From positions 1-64,000 of the forward strand of contig RCZF01000008.1 in assembly GCA_006438735.1 (NCBI GenBank): 64,000 nucleotides of DNA, read 5' to 3'. The translations under genes were made by a program, and so were the position numbers. The stretch is from Sphingomonas koreensis (GTDB lineage: Bacteria; Pseudomonadota; Alphaproteobacteria; Sphingomonadales; Sphingomonadaceae). The notes below the pieces were generated by a model that ran no database searches, was not told the DNA's origin, and was given only the letters and a program-made list of their open reading frames with translations. Of the stretch, positions 17,887 through 26,994 are shown in pieces; position 1 is the stretch's first letter; each line of letters starts with the position of its first letter.

Positions 17887-17997
17887 TTAGTCGATCGTCG
17901 GGCCTGATCGAGTGCGGCCGAATTCCCGTTCGAGCCCTGCAACCAGCGCCGCCATCAGCCGATCAGGCGCCGTTCCAATATGTTCAAAGCTGCTCAT
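17887..17997 (-). CDS. Short ORF, 36 residues, unknown
   Basis: The ATG at 17997 opens a 36-codon frame (MSSFEHIGTAPDRLMAALVA, then GLEREFGRTRSGPTID). It lies between the AbiE remnant and the TrbN-like gene, where a relaxase gene is expected in related elements. It could be a real small protein or a leftover piece. No family recognised. Confidence 0.3.
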   Translation of the reverse strand: MSSFEHIGTAPDRLMAALVAGLEREFGRTRSGPTID

Positions 17998-18117
17998 TAC
18001 CGCCTCCACGCTTCGCGTTCCCACGATCGAGAACGGCGTCTCCCGGACGGGTGGCGGCACGGCTGTCAGGGCCGCCGGAGCGCCAGCGCAGGCGCCGCGC
18101 AGCGGACGTGGGGGGAA

Positions 18118-18138
18118 CCAATTTGCTCAGCAAATTGG
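18118..18138. repeat. Perfect 21-base inverted repeat, possible oriT-type hairpin
   Basis: CCAATTTGCT and AGCAAATTGG flank a single central base, with G-runs on both sides. It lies just downstream of the TrbN-like gene, in the position where the deleted relaxase gene would begin. In P-type elements oriT often holds an inverted repeat beside the nic site. No nic consensus was recognised, so this remains a guess. Confidence 0.35.
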
Positions 18139-18233
18139 GGGGCACCCACTTGCTTTGAGAGCAGCGCCGCCACCCGTCCTCCTCGGCCTGTCGAGACGAG
18201 CCCTCCAACCTCTCGATCGCGCGGGGGCGTGCC

Positions 18234-18830
18234 TCAAGGGACAGTGTGCCGCACCGCGAACAGCGACACCGTCTGCGTGTCCAGCACCGTTGCCGATTGG
18301 TCATGGCGCAGCGCGAAAAGCCTGTCGGGCGTCGCGGCGCTCGCCGATTGCAACGGAGCGGTGCCCAGCGGCACCGCCTTGGCGAGATACGCGACGGTCT
18401 CGCGGGGAAGCTGCTGTTCCTTCGCAAGATAGGCGGCATAGCGCGCCGGTCCGGCATTATAGGCGGCGAACAGCCCGGGATAGCCGAACCGGTCGTACAT
18501 CAGCCGGAGGTAGCAGGCGCCGGCGAGGATGTTGTCGTGCGGGTCATCGGGATCATCACCGAGACCCAGCCTTCCGCGCATCGCGGCCCAGGTTCCCGGC
18601 ATCACTTGCATGAGGCCGATCGCCCCGGCACGGCTTCGGATCGGGCGGCCGCCGAGCGTGGTGCGGCCGCCGCTCTCGGCGCGCATGACCTGCTCGATCC
18701 AGCTTGCTGGGACACCGAACCGGAGCGATGCCTCGGTGATATAGAGCTGCCGCCGCGCAACCGTCTGGGCGCCGGCGGGCGCGGCGACCACCAGCGCGAG
18801 CACGGCGGCCGCGCCCCTCAGCGATGCCAT
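18234..18830 (-). CDS. Lytic transglycosylase (TrbN/VirB1-like)
   Basis: The 198-residue protein has an N-terminal signal peptide (about 1-21, ending PAGAQ) and an SLT domain: FGVPASWIEQVMRAESGG with catalytic Glu, GAIGLMQVMPGTW, NILAGACYL and AAYNAGP. These are the standard motifs of family 1 lytic transglycosylases. In conjugative elements the enzyme opens peptidoglycan for the transfer channel. The stop of the signal-peptidase gene upstream overlaps its start, so both are in one operon. The C-terminal 40 residues are variable. Confidence 0.88.
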   Translation of the reverse strand: MASLRGAAAVLALVVAAPAGAQTVARRQLYITEASLRFGVPASWIEQVMRAESGGRTTLGGRPIRSRAGAIGLMQVMPGTWAAMRGRLGLGDDPDDPHDNILAGACYLRLMYDRFGYPGLFAAYNAGPARYAAYLAKEQQLPRETVAYLAKAVPLGTAPLQSASAATPDRLFALRHDQSATVLDTQTVSLFAVRHTVP

Positions 18831-19381
18831 AACAGGGTCGCATCGCCGACCACGTCCTTGCCTTCGGTTACCCCGAAATAGCGCCCGTCGAACGACGCCG
18901 GATTGTCACTTAGGAGGAAGAGTTGCGCACCGCGCAGGCGGATGCAGCCGACCCATCCCGGCATCGCGCGGCCGCGCCCGTCGACCGGCCGGCGAAATGC
19001 CGCCGGGCGGCCGTCCACGAATATCCGGCCCTTGCGTGCGCAAATCTCGTCGCCGGCAGCCGCGACGACGCGCTTCACCAGCGGCACGTTGGCGGGCAAA
19101 TAGCGGCGCGCGGCGACCATTCGGCGATAGCCTTGCGGCACCCGCGCCACGACCATTTCGCCGGGCGCGGCCGACGCGCCGGGCGACACATGGTAAAGCC
19201 CGATCGGCGCGCTGGCGGTGGCATTCCAGAGGAGGCGCGGCGCCGGCGGCCAGGCAACCGAGCCGAGCACCACGACGATCCCGCAGGCGGTGATCGCGGC
19301 GCGGCGGCGCAGCGCGGCGCGACGCCTTCTGGCGGCGCGCATCGCGTCGCTCCAGGCGAACAGCGGGCCAGTCACCGGCAT
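18818..19381 (-). CDS. traF: S26-family signal peptidase, TraF-like
   Basis: The 187-residue protein uses ATG 19381; the longer open frame upstream overlaps the helix-turn-helix gene and looks non-coding. A basic stretch and a transmembrane helix (about 26-46) precede the S26 catalytic part: APIGLYHVSPG, VKRVVAAAGD (general-base Lys box) and LLSDNPASFDGRYFG. The family Ser is expected in the SAPIGLY/S-x-P-x-G-like box. TraF-type peptidases process conjugative pilin in P-type systems. Coupled to its neighbours by overlaps. Confidence 0.85.
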   Translation of the reverse strand: MPVTGPLFAWSDAMRAARRRRAALRRRAAITACGIVVVLGSVAWPPAPRLLWNATASAPIGLYHVSPGASAAPGEMVVARVPQGYRRMVAARRYLPANVPLVKRVVAAAGDEICARKGRIFVDGRPAAFRRPVDGRGRAMPGWVGCIRLRGAQLFLLSDNPASFDGRYFGVTEGKDVVGDATLLWHR

Positions 19382-19602
19382 GCCTCGCGCGCCGACTGTT
19401 GGGCCGACCAGGCGTCTAGTTCGTCGATATGATATTGAACGAACCGGCAGTGGCGGCGGAACACCGGTCCCTCGCCGCGGACGCGCAGCCGGATCAGCAG
19501 CCGGGTCGAGATCTGGAGATAGGCTGCCGCCTGATCGGTATTGAGGAAGGGCGAGCCGCATTTGGCGCGGCTGGCCCGGGCGATATCGTCGTCATTGTCC
19601 AT
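19372..19602 (-). CDS. Helix-turn-helix (excisionase/MerR-like) DNA-binding protein
   Basis: A 76-residue protein with FLNTDQAAAYLQISTRLLIR, a winged-helix AlpA/excisionase-type recognition unit, and a wing ending RFVQYHIDELDAW. Its stop lies inside the start of the traF-like gene. In related elements this gene sits between DUF736 and traF genes. Possible roles are excision factor or transfer-operon regulator; sequence does not decide. Confidence 0.8.
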   Translation of the reverse strand: MDNDDDIARASRAKCGSPFLNTDQAAAYLQISTRLLIRLRVRGEGPVFRRHCRFVQYHIDELDAWSAQQSAREACR

Positions 19603-19756
19603 GCGAGTGTCCTGTCGCCGGCGACCGCGAGCGCGCGGCCGGGGACACCGGATGTGCCGGTCCCGACACCGGGCCGGGAGTGTCGACTATGGCGACACGG
19701 TTTTCGACACCCTGGGCGAAGGAACGCCCCGCGCCGGGCGGCGCGGAGGGTTCCCG

Positions 19757-20056
19757 TCAGCGCGACCAGATGAGCTTGTGCTCGCCTTTGTCGCTCTGAG
19801 TGAGCGTCGCGCAGATCGGCGCGGGCAAGCTCGGATCGTCGAGCTTGAGGCTCAGATATTCCGTCCCGGTATCGCGCGCCGCCTTGGTCCAGCCCGCGCC
19901 GAACTCGACGTCGCCGGCGGTGACGCGGTGGTCGGACGCCTTGTCATGCTCTCGCTCGACCGGGCGGATGCTGGCCTTGACGCGGAGTGCGAGGGTGCGG
20001 ATTTCGCCGGTATAGACGCCGCTTTCGTCGCGGGTGAAGCTGCCGATCTGTGCCAT
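19757..20056 (-). CDS. DUF736 domain protein
   Basis: The 99-residue product starts at ATG 20056 behind GGAGG (five bases). It shows the DUF736 pattern: MAQIGSFTRDESGVYTGEI, TLALRVKASIRPV, DHRVTAGDVEFGAGW and YLSLKLDDPS. DUF736 proteins are small and of unknown biochemical function, and are common in alphaproteobacterial plasmids and ICEs next to transfer genes. The longer open frame upstream of the ATG is not supported. Confidence 0.9.
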   Translation of the reverse strand: MAQIGSFTRDESGVYTGEIRTLALRVKASIRPVEREHDKASDHRVTAGDVEFGAGWTKAARDTGTEYLSLKLDDPSLPAPICATLTQSDKGEHKLIWSR

Positions 20057-20454
20057 GATAACCTCCATTGTTGGTGTCTCGACGCCGCCCCATGCGGCCT
20101 CGATGCGGTTGTTAGGCCGCACCCCGAGGACCGCGCACCCACGCCTTGGGCGAAAAGCCGAAGCGTAGCGGAGGACGGCGGAAAGCCGGGCTTCTTGCCT
20201 CGCGAGGAAGGCGCAGACTTGCGCCGGGGAAGAAGGCCGGCGGCACCGTTGCGCAGGGCAAGGAGGGGGCGGCAAACCGCGATCGATCAAGGCCGAAGGG
20301 GTGGCTGGGACATGTGGAGGGAGTGGATATCGTCGCGGATTGGTGAGCGGCAGCGCCGCTGACGCCGCGTCGGTCGGCGGGAAGGACGCGCATTGACCCG
20401 CGTCGTTTGCGTTGCCGCCGCCGCGCGCTAGACGGGAAGCGAGGGAGCACCGGC
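20057..20454. other. 400-bp gap without recognisable gene
   Basis: The stretch is very GC-rich and holds no frame with family motifs. It probably carries the promoters for the divergent DUF736 operon and the CxxC-protein gene. Confidence 0.5.
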
Positions 20455-20676
20455 ATGACGGTATTGGATCAAGTTCGGCGGCTCATCGAACGACTGTCGC
20501 CGGCGGCGATCTGCGACGATTGCATCAGCGAGCGGCTTGGCCTGTCGGCGCGCCAGCACGCCAATCACAACACGAGCGAGCTGGCCGGATCGAGCGGGTT
20601 CGAACGACGCAAGGACGTGTGTGCGATCTGCGGCGCGACCAAATTGGTGATACGGCGCAACAAGGCCTGGCAGTGA
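20455..20676 (+). CDS. Small CxxC-pair (zinc-ribbon-like) protein of mobile elements
   Basis: The 73-residue protein has two cysteine pairs, ICDDC near residue 21 and VCAICG near residue 59, separated by a basic region with LGLSARQHANHNTSEL. The layout suggests one zinc site. Similar small proteins occur in sphingomonad ICE backbones; I know no assigned function. It is transcribed away from DUF736. Confidence 0.65.
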   Translation: MTVLDQVRRLIERLSPAAICDDCISERLGLSARQHANHNTSELAGSSGFERRKDVCAICGATKLVIRRNKAWQ

Positions 20677-20796
20677 TCGCCCTCGTCGATGCCGCCGGGC
20701 CCTGTTCCTGACCTCCCGCATCTCAACAAAAAGAACCGCGTGCCGACCCCCCGGGGGCGGGCGGCGCGCGGTCGGCGATGGCCCGCCCGCTTGCGA

Positions 20797-21060
20797 TCAG
20801 GCCGCCTCGGCGAACGGCGGCGCGGCGTCGTCGGGGTCCGGCGCGATCGACGCGCCGCGCGCCGCCTCGACCCTAATGTGCGCCGCCACCGTGCCGACGC
20901 CGCGACGCGTCGTATAGGCCGATGCCGGGAAGCCCAGCCATTTTGGCACCCACCGCTCGACGTTGGTGCGCCCATCGGCACCGTCGAGATGGTCGCGGAT
21001 GATTCGTTTCAAGGTCTTCGCTTTCTCGGTCGCGTTAGCCGTGGGCATTCGAACCGACAT
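20797..21060 (-). CDS. Hypothetical protein, 87 residues, ICE backbone
   Basis: The frame encodes a basic N-terminal helix (TEKAKTLKRIIRDHLDG), then VPKWLGFPASAYTTRRGVG and an acidic Ala/Pro-rich tail. A second in-frame ATG at 21048 may be the true start; neither has a clear ribosome site. The right end abuts the breakpoint near 21200, so the upstream control region may be lost. No family recognised. Confidence 0.5.
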   Translation of the reverse strand: MSVRMPTANATEKAKTLKRIIRDHLDGADGRTNVERWVPKWLGFPASAYTTRRGVGTVAAHIRVEAARGASIAPDPDDAAPPFAEAA

Positions 21061-21117
21061 CGCTGCGCGTCGTCGAGTTCGACCTGCCGCTCGCGGCTTG
21101 AACCGGAGAAAAGAATC

Positions 21118-21189
21118 ATGGCAAATTTTGATGTGTCGACCTCGCTCGACCTCGCGGCACTGTCCGACACGCTCTGTGAAGACGGGTAG
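21118..21189 (+). pseudogene. Truncated 5' end of an unidentified gene
   Basis: A good ribosome site (GGAG) precedes ATG 21118, but the frame ends after 23 codons (MANFDVSTSLDLAALSDTLC...) at TAG, and homology to the lasso isopeptidase begins on the other strand about ten bases later. It looks like the start of a backbone gene cut by the cargo breakpoint. Identity unknown. Confidence 0.35.
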
Positions 21190-21198
21190 ACGGCACTC

Positions 21199-22850
21199 GA
21201 AGCGGCATCGCTTATACCGGCGATACCGACGCGCTGCATGTCGATCGAAGCGTGCCCCCGGGCTTCGGCAATGCCGCCCATCAAATTGTCGAACTGCAAT
21301 TTGCGCGCGTGATGGTCGATATTATCGAGACGAAACGCCTCGGTCGGCGTCCGGATTGACGTGTCGGTCACGAGCGACGCATAGTCGGGCGCGTTTTCAA
21401 TGCTGAGCACCGCAAAACCATGGGCGGCGAACGGGAGGATCGGAAATTCGTCGCCGATCGCGCCTTTGAGAAAGCCTCTGGTGCGATACTGGACGATGAT
21501 CATGGGATAGCCGGCCGATGGCGCCGCACTTTCTGGCAGCACCAGATCGCCATAGCCTTGCGCGCCCAGCGGATCGTTCCAGTGGAGACGCTCGACGCGC
21601 GGCAGGGCGTAGCGGGCGAAGTCGGGATTGGGCTCGAAGATGATCGACTGTTGCCCGGTATTGAGATTGAACGACCATAAGCGCCGCGGTTGCAGCGATG
21701 CTTCGCGCCCGCAGATCAGCGAACCAGCGGCCACGTTGCAGCCCGCGAGAAGGTCTTCGGTCGCAAACATTCGCTGCGGCGGCGTTCCCGGCCGCCAGCG
21801 GTAAACAGCGGTGATGCTGTCTCCCCATCCTTCCCGTCGAAGAAAAAGAAAGCTTCGCCCATCCGCCCAGAGATTCGTCAGATACCCGGAACAAGCGGGC
21901 GCGTCGCAAGCGACCTTGGTACCATCGATGCTCGCGAACAGATTGATCACGGGCTGCCAACTCGACTGATCGGCTGGAGCGAGCCACGCGCGAGCGCCTC
22001 CCGGCAGCATCGCCGAAGCGAAGGCGTCCTTTTGCTCTCCGGGAGCCGGTGGTGGCTCGAGCAGCGCCCGCGCCGTTTGGTCCGCTCGTCGATCACGCCC
22101 CGTCGTCGGTGAAACGGTGTGATATGATATCGGGAGCGCCGCCGGCGGTTGCGGCCGCGACGAAGTCGTCGGCACGACTCGGGCATCATAATGGTAACCG
22201 CGAAGCGCTTCCCGGTCCGTCGCGGCGCGAAATGTCGCCAGCCCGGCCCGGGTCGAGTAGATCAGCGTCTTGCCATCCTGCGACCATGCGAAATCGATCA
22301 CACCACCAGGTGCCTCGGTCAGGAACCGGGTACTGCCCGTCTTCACGCTCACCCCGAGTACCTGGATGATGCCGCGACGGGCCGCGAGTATGGCGATCGT
22401 GTCGCCATCAGGCGACCAGCGTGGCGGGTTGGCGCTGATCAGGCCGTCGTGCGCAAGCACGCCGCGCATTTCATAGGGCTGGTGGATCGGTTGCACATCG
22501 AGCGGAACCACCGCAGGCGTCGCGCCCGGCCGGCGCGGCGCGATCACCAGCGCCTGGCAGAACCGGTTGCGCGCGGGGTCGGCGTGGCGGACGACGAGCG
22601 CGACCTTTCCGCCGTCTGGAGACACGCCGAACGCCGGCCCCTGATCGGTGCTGTTGTCACTGAGCCCGAATTCCCGCACCGAGCTAAGATAGCGCGCAGT
22701 GACGGTGATCCCTCGCCCCGAGGCAATCGGCGAGGGAGCAAAGACGGCGCAGTCGGTGGCGTGCGCCGACGATACCGTACAACCAAGAGCAAAGGCCACT
22801 CCCAAGCCAGCGATCCGACCTTGGCGACGCAATGAGGTACCGCCTACCAC
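21199..22850 (-). pseudogene. Atxe2-type lasso peptide isopeptidase, C-terminally truncated
   Basis: From ATG 22850 the frame encodes a signal peptide (to about residue 31), then the beta-propeller of S9 prolyl-oligopeptidase relatives with FGVSPDGGKVALVVRHADP, PPRWSPDGDTIAIL, FAWSQDGKTLIYSTR and the PAALPISYHTVSPTTG region. The hydrolase domain (YGDLVLPES, AAHGFAVLSIENA) follows as far as the nucleophile elbow GIAGISDAA. At about 21200 homology stops; the frame runs on to 21009 through unrelated antisense sequence. The Asp and His that complete the triad should lie about 80-120 residues further and are missing. The family hydrolyses the isopeptide bond of lasso peptides in sphingomonads. Its start overlaps the TonB receptor stop. 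Confidence 0.8.
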
Positions 22851-25390
22851 TTGTGCGACACCCCAAGGCCGATGACTCGGCCGATCGCCGAGTAATTGGT
22901 CGTGTCGTAAGGCGCGGCATAGACGAGGTTGGTCGCGATCGGTGCCGGCATGGCGTCGAAGAGATTGCGGACGCTCACCGAAAGTGTGGTCCCGCTCAAT
23001 ATGCCGGAGCGCGACAACGAAAGGCGGGCTGACAGGTCGACGGTGGTCTGACCGTGAACCGTGACCGTCGTCGCGGTTCGCTCGTCGTCCACGCCACCTA
23101 CGTAATTTATGAAACCGGCAACGGCCAGGTCGGGGATCGACCAGGTCGCTCCCGCGCGACCCCGGAATCGCGGCGGATTGAACAGCGTGCCGGCAAGCGC
23201 GATTTCAGGAACCGAAGGGATGATCCTGCGCCGACTGGTGAGGTAGCTTGCGTTGATGACGAGGTCGAACGACCGACGGTCGCCTAAGTCGATCCGGTAA
23301 CTCGCCGCTGCGTCCAGGCCCTCGGCATGCTCGCGCGTGACGTTGTGATACCCCTGGTCGATGACGGCGACGAGTTGCGCCGGATCGAACGGCTGGCCGG
23401 TCTCATTGAGCAGCCCGCCGCTTGCGCCGGCCAGGGTGGCGGCGACCTGCTCGGCCGAGGGCGCATAGCTGATAAATGAAGTGTAGACCGGGTTACCCAA
23501 AGCCCCGAACACGCTTTGAACCGGGATCTGCACCCGGTTCTCGAAATCCACGTCGAAATAGCTGAGCTCGAAATGGGTGTCCGAGAAACCGGCGGGTTGG
23601 ATGGCGAGCGTCGCCGACCTAGTTTGTGCCCGCTCCGGTCGCAGGGAGAGGTTTCCGCCACTGAAGATGCCGATAGTCGATTCGGCGGGATAGTTGGAAT
23701 AGCCAAGGTCGGTGGCATGCAGGACGGTGAGCGTGCTCGGCGAATATTGCTGGAAGAGCGTCGGCGCCTTGAACGACCTGCCCCAGGTCGCCTTCAAATC
23801 CACGCCCGCTACGGGCGTATAGACAAGCCCTAGTTTCGGGCTGAGCACGCCATCGCGGCCGTAGCGTTCATATCGCCCAGCTAGGTTCAAGAGCAGCTGG
23901 TGAAGTCCGGAAGCTGCGTTGCGCGACGACACGATTGGGAGAGCAAGTTCGCCATAGCCGAAAATGGTCGTCCGGCCACGGTCGAAGTCTGCATATCCTG
24001 TCTCGAGGTAATGAAGGTCTGCACCGCGAACGCCCGCGCCGATGGCGAGCCGCGCGGGTCCACCGGGCAGGTTGAAAAGTGGGCCCTCGGCGTTGATGCC
24101 GACCGAGGCGAGCTTATTGCAGATGCATCCGGCGAACCCGGAGAAAACGGTTCCGGCCGAATAGGCGAGCGATTCAAAATGCAGGCGATCATCGCCCCAA
24201 ACACCCTCAAGCGAAATCTGCCAGGAGGGCGTCGCGTCGATGACCAGACGCGGCGCAAGTTCCAGCGACCTTGTCGTGGATGCGTCGGTTTGTCCGTAGT
24301 CGCTGCTAGTCCCGGTCGCGGTATAGGGCGTCTCGCCAAATGCGCGGCGCGAGGAATAGAGCGCGTCCATTTCGAAAGTAATTGCGGGAACCAGCTTCTG
24401 GTGAAGAGTGGCGACGACCCCCTGATGGCTCTGGTCGCGCAAGAGCGTCGACGAAGGGGCGAGCGATCGAGTGATGTCTCGATCGCCGGCGACGATCGGC
24501 TCGGCATGATCAATATCGACGGTAACGAGCCCGCCGCCGGTTCCCCAGCTCATCCCGGCAGTTGCGGCATAGAGCTGCCGGACGCCGCCCCCATCGGTCG
24601 GGACGTCGACGCGCGCGCTGGTGTCGAGCCCGCGAAAATCACGCTTCAGGATGACATTGGCGACACCGCCGACCGCATCGGAACCATATAGTGCCGACGC
24701 ACCGTCGGGAACGATCTCGATCCGGTCGACCGCCGCCACCGGGATCGATGAAATATCGATGCCCTGGCCGGTGCCATCATAAGACAGACGATGCCCGTTC
24801 AGAAGCGTGAGCGTCGCATCCGCCCCCAGCCCCCGCAGGTTGAGGTTTGAGGCTGCATTCTGGTTCTGGCTGGCGCCCGTCACGCCGAGCCCAACCTCGG
24901 GATTCTGGCCACCGCCGAAACTTTGCGGCAGCGTGCGCGCAACCTCGCCGAGATCGGCCTGACCAGCATCTTGGATCTGTTGCGCGGTGATTACCTGGAC
25001 CGGCGAGGCCGACACTTCGCCTCGGATTCGCGATCCCGTGACGACGATGTCGCCGCCTGATGCACTCGTTTGTTCGGTCGAGGCGACCGCGTGAACGAGG
25101 ATGGCGTCGTCTCGAAAATCAGCGACCAGACCGCTCCCCGCAAGGAGGCGTCGGACCGCCTCGTCGGCATCCATCCGGCCCTCGAGACGTGGCGACCGCT
25201 TACCCTCGGCGGCATCCGAAGCGACGATTATCTCTCGTCCAGCGAGGCGACCCACTTCGGTCAACGCCCGATCGAGCGCTTGCGGCTTGAGCGAGAATTC
25301 GACTGTGCGCAAAGGTGTCTGCGCCGCCGCGGGAACTGGGCAGACAATCACGCAAGCGATCAGGCATGCGGTGAATAACGTTCTCGGCAT
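22844..25390 (-). CDS. TonB-dependent receptor with STN signalling domain
   Basis: The 848-residue outer-membrane receptor has a signal peptide (about 1-23, ending PAAAQ) and an STN (secretin/TonB N-terminal) domain at about 28-103 (LKPQALDRALTEVGRLAG). A TonB box (DIVVTGSRI) and plug domain (QIQDAGQADLGEVARTLPQ; IEIVPDGASALYGSDAVGGVANVI) follow, then a 22-strand-type barrel ending in SHKW. The STN domain marks it as a transducer that signals through the adjacent FecR and sigma factor. Beside an isopeptidase gene, lasso peptide is the likely ligand (known arrangement in sphingomonads). It appears intact. Confidence 0.9.
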   Translation of the reverse strand: MPRTLFTACLIACVIVCPVPAAAQTPLRTVEFSLKPQALDRALTEVGRLAGREIIVASDAAEGKRSPRLEGRMDADEAVRRLLAGSGLVADFRDDAILVHAVASTEQTSASGGDIVVTGSRIRGEVSASPVQVITAQQIQDAGQADLGEVARTLPQSFGGGQNPEVGLGVTGASQNQNAASNLNLRGLGADATLTLLNGHRLSYDGTGQGIDISSIPVAAVDRIEIVPDGASALYGSDAVGGVANVILKRDFRGLDTSARVDVPTDGGGVRQLYAATAGMSWGTGGGLVTVDIDHAEPIVAGDRDITRSLAPSSTLLRDQSHQGVVATLHQKLVPAITFEMDALYSSRRAFGETPYTATGTSSDYGQTDASTTRSLELAPRLVIDATPSWQISLEGVWGDDRLHFESLAYSAGTVFSGFAGCICNKLASVGINAEGPLFNLPGGPARLAIGAGVRGADLHYLETGYADFDRGRTTIFGYGELALPIVSSRNAASGLHQLLLNLAGRYERYGRDGVLSPKLGLVYTPVAGVDLKATWGRSFKAPTLFQQYSPSTLTVLHATDLGYSNYPAESTIGIFSGGNLSLRPERAQTRSATLAIQPAGFSDTHFELSYFDVDFENRVQIPVQSVFGALGNPVYTSFISYAPSAEQVAATLAGASGGLLNETGQPFDPAQLVAVIDQGYHNVTREHAEGLDAAASYRIDLGDRRSFDLVINASYLTSRRRIIPSVPEIALAGTLFNPPRFRGRAGATWSIPDLAVAGFINYVGGVDDERTATTVTVHGQTTVDLSARLSLSRSGILSGTTLSVSVRNLFDAMPAPIATNLVYAAPYDTTNYSAIGRVIGLGVSHKW

Positions 25391-25477
25391 TGTGCATCTC
25401 CCCCCGGCGCGATGGGACCCGCGCGTTGGAAGAGTTGACGCACTGCAAGGGCGCCCCCTTAGGCCTGGAGGGCAAAT

Positions 25478-26473
25478 TTATTTGGATGGCTGGCGGCGAA
25501 GCACGATCATGCCAGGTGTCCCGGTGTCGACAGCCAGGTCGAACAAATCTGCCAGACGAGCGCACAAACGCGGCGCATCAACGATCCGAAAGCTTCCCGA
25601 AACCCGTAACCGTGCGACCGCTGGATCGGGGATGACGATCTTGTCAACGCTGTAGCGGTTGGCGGCGGCGACAACATCGGAGAGCGGCGCGCGGTCGAAC
25701 ACTGCGAGCTGTCGCGTCCAATCGGCTTCACTCCCGATCGCCAAAGGTACCGGCAGGACGGATCGCGGCGTGCTGAGGAGTCGCTGGCCAGGCTCGAGCG
25801 TAACGCGCCGTCCCAAGGATCGTCCGGTCATATGCTCGAGTTTGCTGACGTCGATCACGCCGCGCAGCAACGCGACCTCGACGTCGCCGTTATCGCGAAA
25901 TCCCACGTCGAAGACGGTGCCGTGAGCAACGACGCGATCGTCCCCCGCGATCACCGCGAAGGGACGGCCGTCGTGGCTGACCTGGAAACGCGCGCGCCCG
26001 CGTTCGAGCCGGAGTGTCCGAGCGGAGCGACTAAAGCGCACCGACAAGAGTGAGTCGCTGTCGAGCGTCACCACCGAGCCATCAGCGAGCGCGACGCGTC
26101 GAATTTGGCCGATGACGCTCACGAGTTGCACCGGATTGCTGGTGCCAGTTGGCGCAACGAGGGTCGGATTGCGTTCGACGCCGACCTCCACGAGCACGAG
26201 TAAGCACAAGACCGCGGCGAAAACTATCTTGCGAACAGATTCAGTTCTGCGTGGCTCTGGCACGTGTTGTCGTTCGTCCTTCAACACCTTGCCTGCCGAG
26301 AACGTCTCGGCGATGCGATTATAAGCGCTGCGATGAAGCGCGCCGCGCGCCAGCCAGGCGTCAAAGGCTCCTCGATACTGGTCGGCCTCTGGACCGCGCA
26401 TGCGCGCGAACCATGTCGCGGCTTCCTGCCGGAGCTGTCCCGTCTGGCATTCGGGGCCGTCATGGTCGATCAT
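25478..26473 (-). CDS. FecR-family transmembrane sigma regulator
   Basis: The 331-residue protein has the FecR N-terminal region with EAATWFARMRGPEADQYRGAFDAWLARG, one transmembrane helix at about 84-103, and the periplasmic FecR domain (SVIGQIRRVALADGSVVTLDSDS, FAVIAGDDRVVAHGTVFDV). A C-terminal STN-like segment (LSDVVAAANRYSVDKIVIPDP) follows. It relays receptor occupancy to the cytoplasmic sigma factor. Its ATG overlaps the sigma stop (ATGA), so the two are coupled. Confidence 0.92.
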   Translation of the reverse strand: MIDHDGPECQTGQLRQEAATWFARMRGPEADQYRGAFDAWLARGALHRSAYNRIAETFSAGKVLKDERQHVPEPRRTESVRKIVFAAVLCLLVLVEVGVERNPTLVAPTGTSNPVQLVSVIGQIRRVALADGSVVTLDSDSLLSVRFSRSARTLRLERGRARFQVSHDGRPFAVIAGDDRVVAHGTVFDVGFRDNGDVEVALLRGVIDVSKLEHMTGRSLGRRVTLEPGQRLLSTPRSVLPVPLAIGSEADWTRQLAVFDRAPLSDVVAAANRYSVDKIVIPDPAVARLRVSGSFRIVDAPRLCARLADLFDLAVDTGTPGMIVLRRQPSK

Positions 26474-26994
26474 TGCCGCAGCGCCCCATCGAGGTGAACC
26501 AGTGCCCGAATCATATGGTATTCGACCGTGCTGACGGAAATTCCAAGCTGGCGCGCGATCTCGGGATAGGTCAATTCATCGACCCGGTGGAGCAGGAAGA
26601 CTTCGCGCGTTCGCGGCGTCAGGCCCCGAACCGCTTCACGATACCGCCGATACAGGTCCTGTGCCTCCAGCCCCTGCTCCTGCGCAGGTGCTGTTCCGGG
26701 CAGGGATGCCTCGTCCAATGGAATGAAGTTCGATGGCCGGCAGCGCGCGCGTCGCGCCCGACCGCTTACGAGGTTTCGGATAACGCGTTGAAGATACGCT
26801 TCGGGTGATCGCTTAACGTCGTGGTGACGCACCGCAGCCAATCGCTCGAACGCTTCTTGTATGACGTCAGCAGCCTCATCTGGGTCACGCACGTATCGGC
26901 GTATCCGCCGCGTGGCGCGCGGACGCTCGCGCTTGAACAAGTCCGCCAGCCAGGAACCTGCGGCAGACGTCTCGCCTTCGACGTCGTCAGCCAC
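26470..26994 (-). CDS. FecI-like ECF RNA polymerase sigma factor
   Basis: This 174-residue protein has sigma region 2 (VRDPDEAADVIQEAFERLAAV, with region 2.4 SPEAYLQRVIRNL) and region 4 (LTPRTREVFLLHRVDELTYPEIARQLGIS VSTVEYHM helix-turn-helix). It is the first gene of the sigma-FecR-receptor-isopeptidase operon and probably drives transcription of the receptor when FecR signals ligand binding. Confidence 0.93.
   Translation of the reverse strand: MADDVEGETSAAGSWLADLFKRERPRATRRIRRYVRDPDEAADVIQEAFERLAAVRHHDVKRSPEAYLQRVIRNLVSGRARRARCRPSNFIPLDEASLPGTAPAQEQGLEAQDLYRRYREAVRGLTPRTREVFLLHRVDELTYPEIARQLGISVSTVEYHMIRALVHLDGALRQ

Noticed and set aside
21009..21198. C-terminal 60 residues of the isopeptidase frame
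   Set aside because: They are unrelated to the family and antisense to backbone sequence; treated as read-through beyond the breakpoint.
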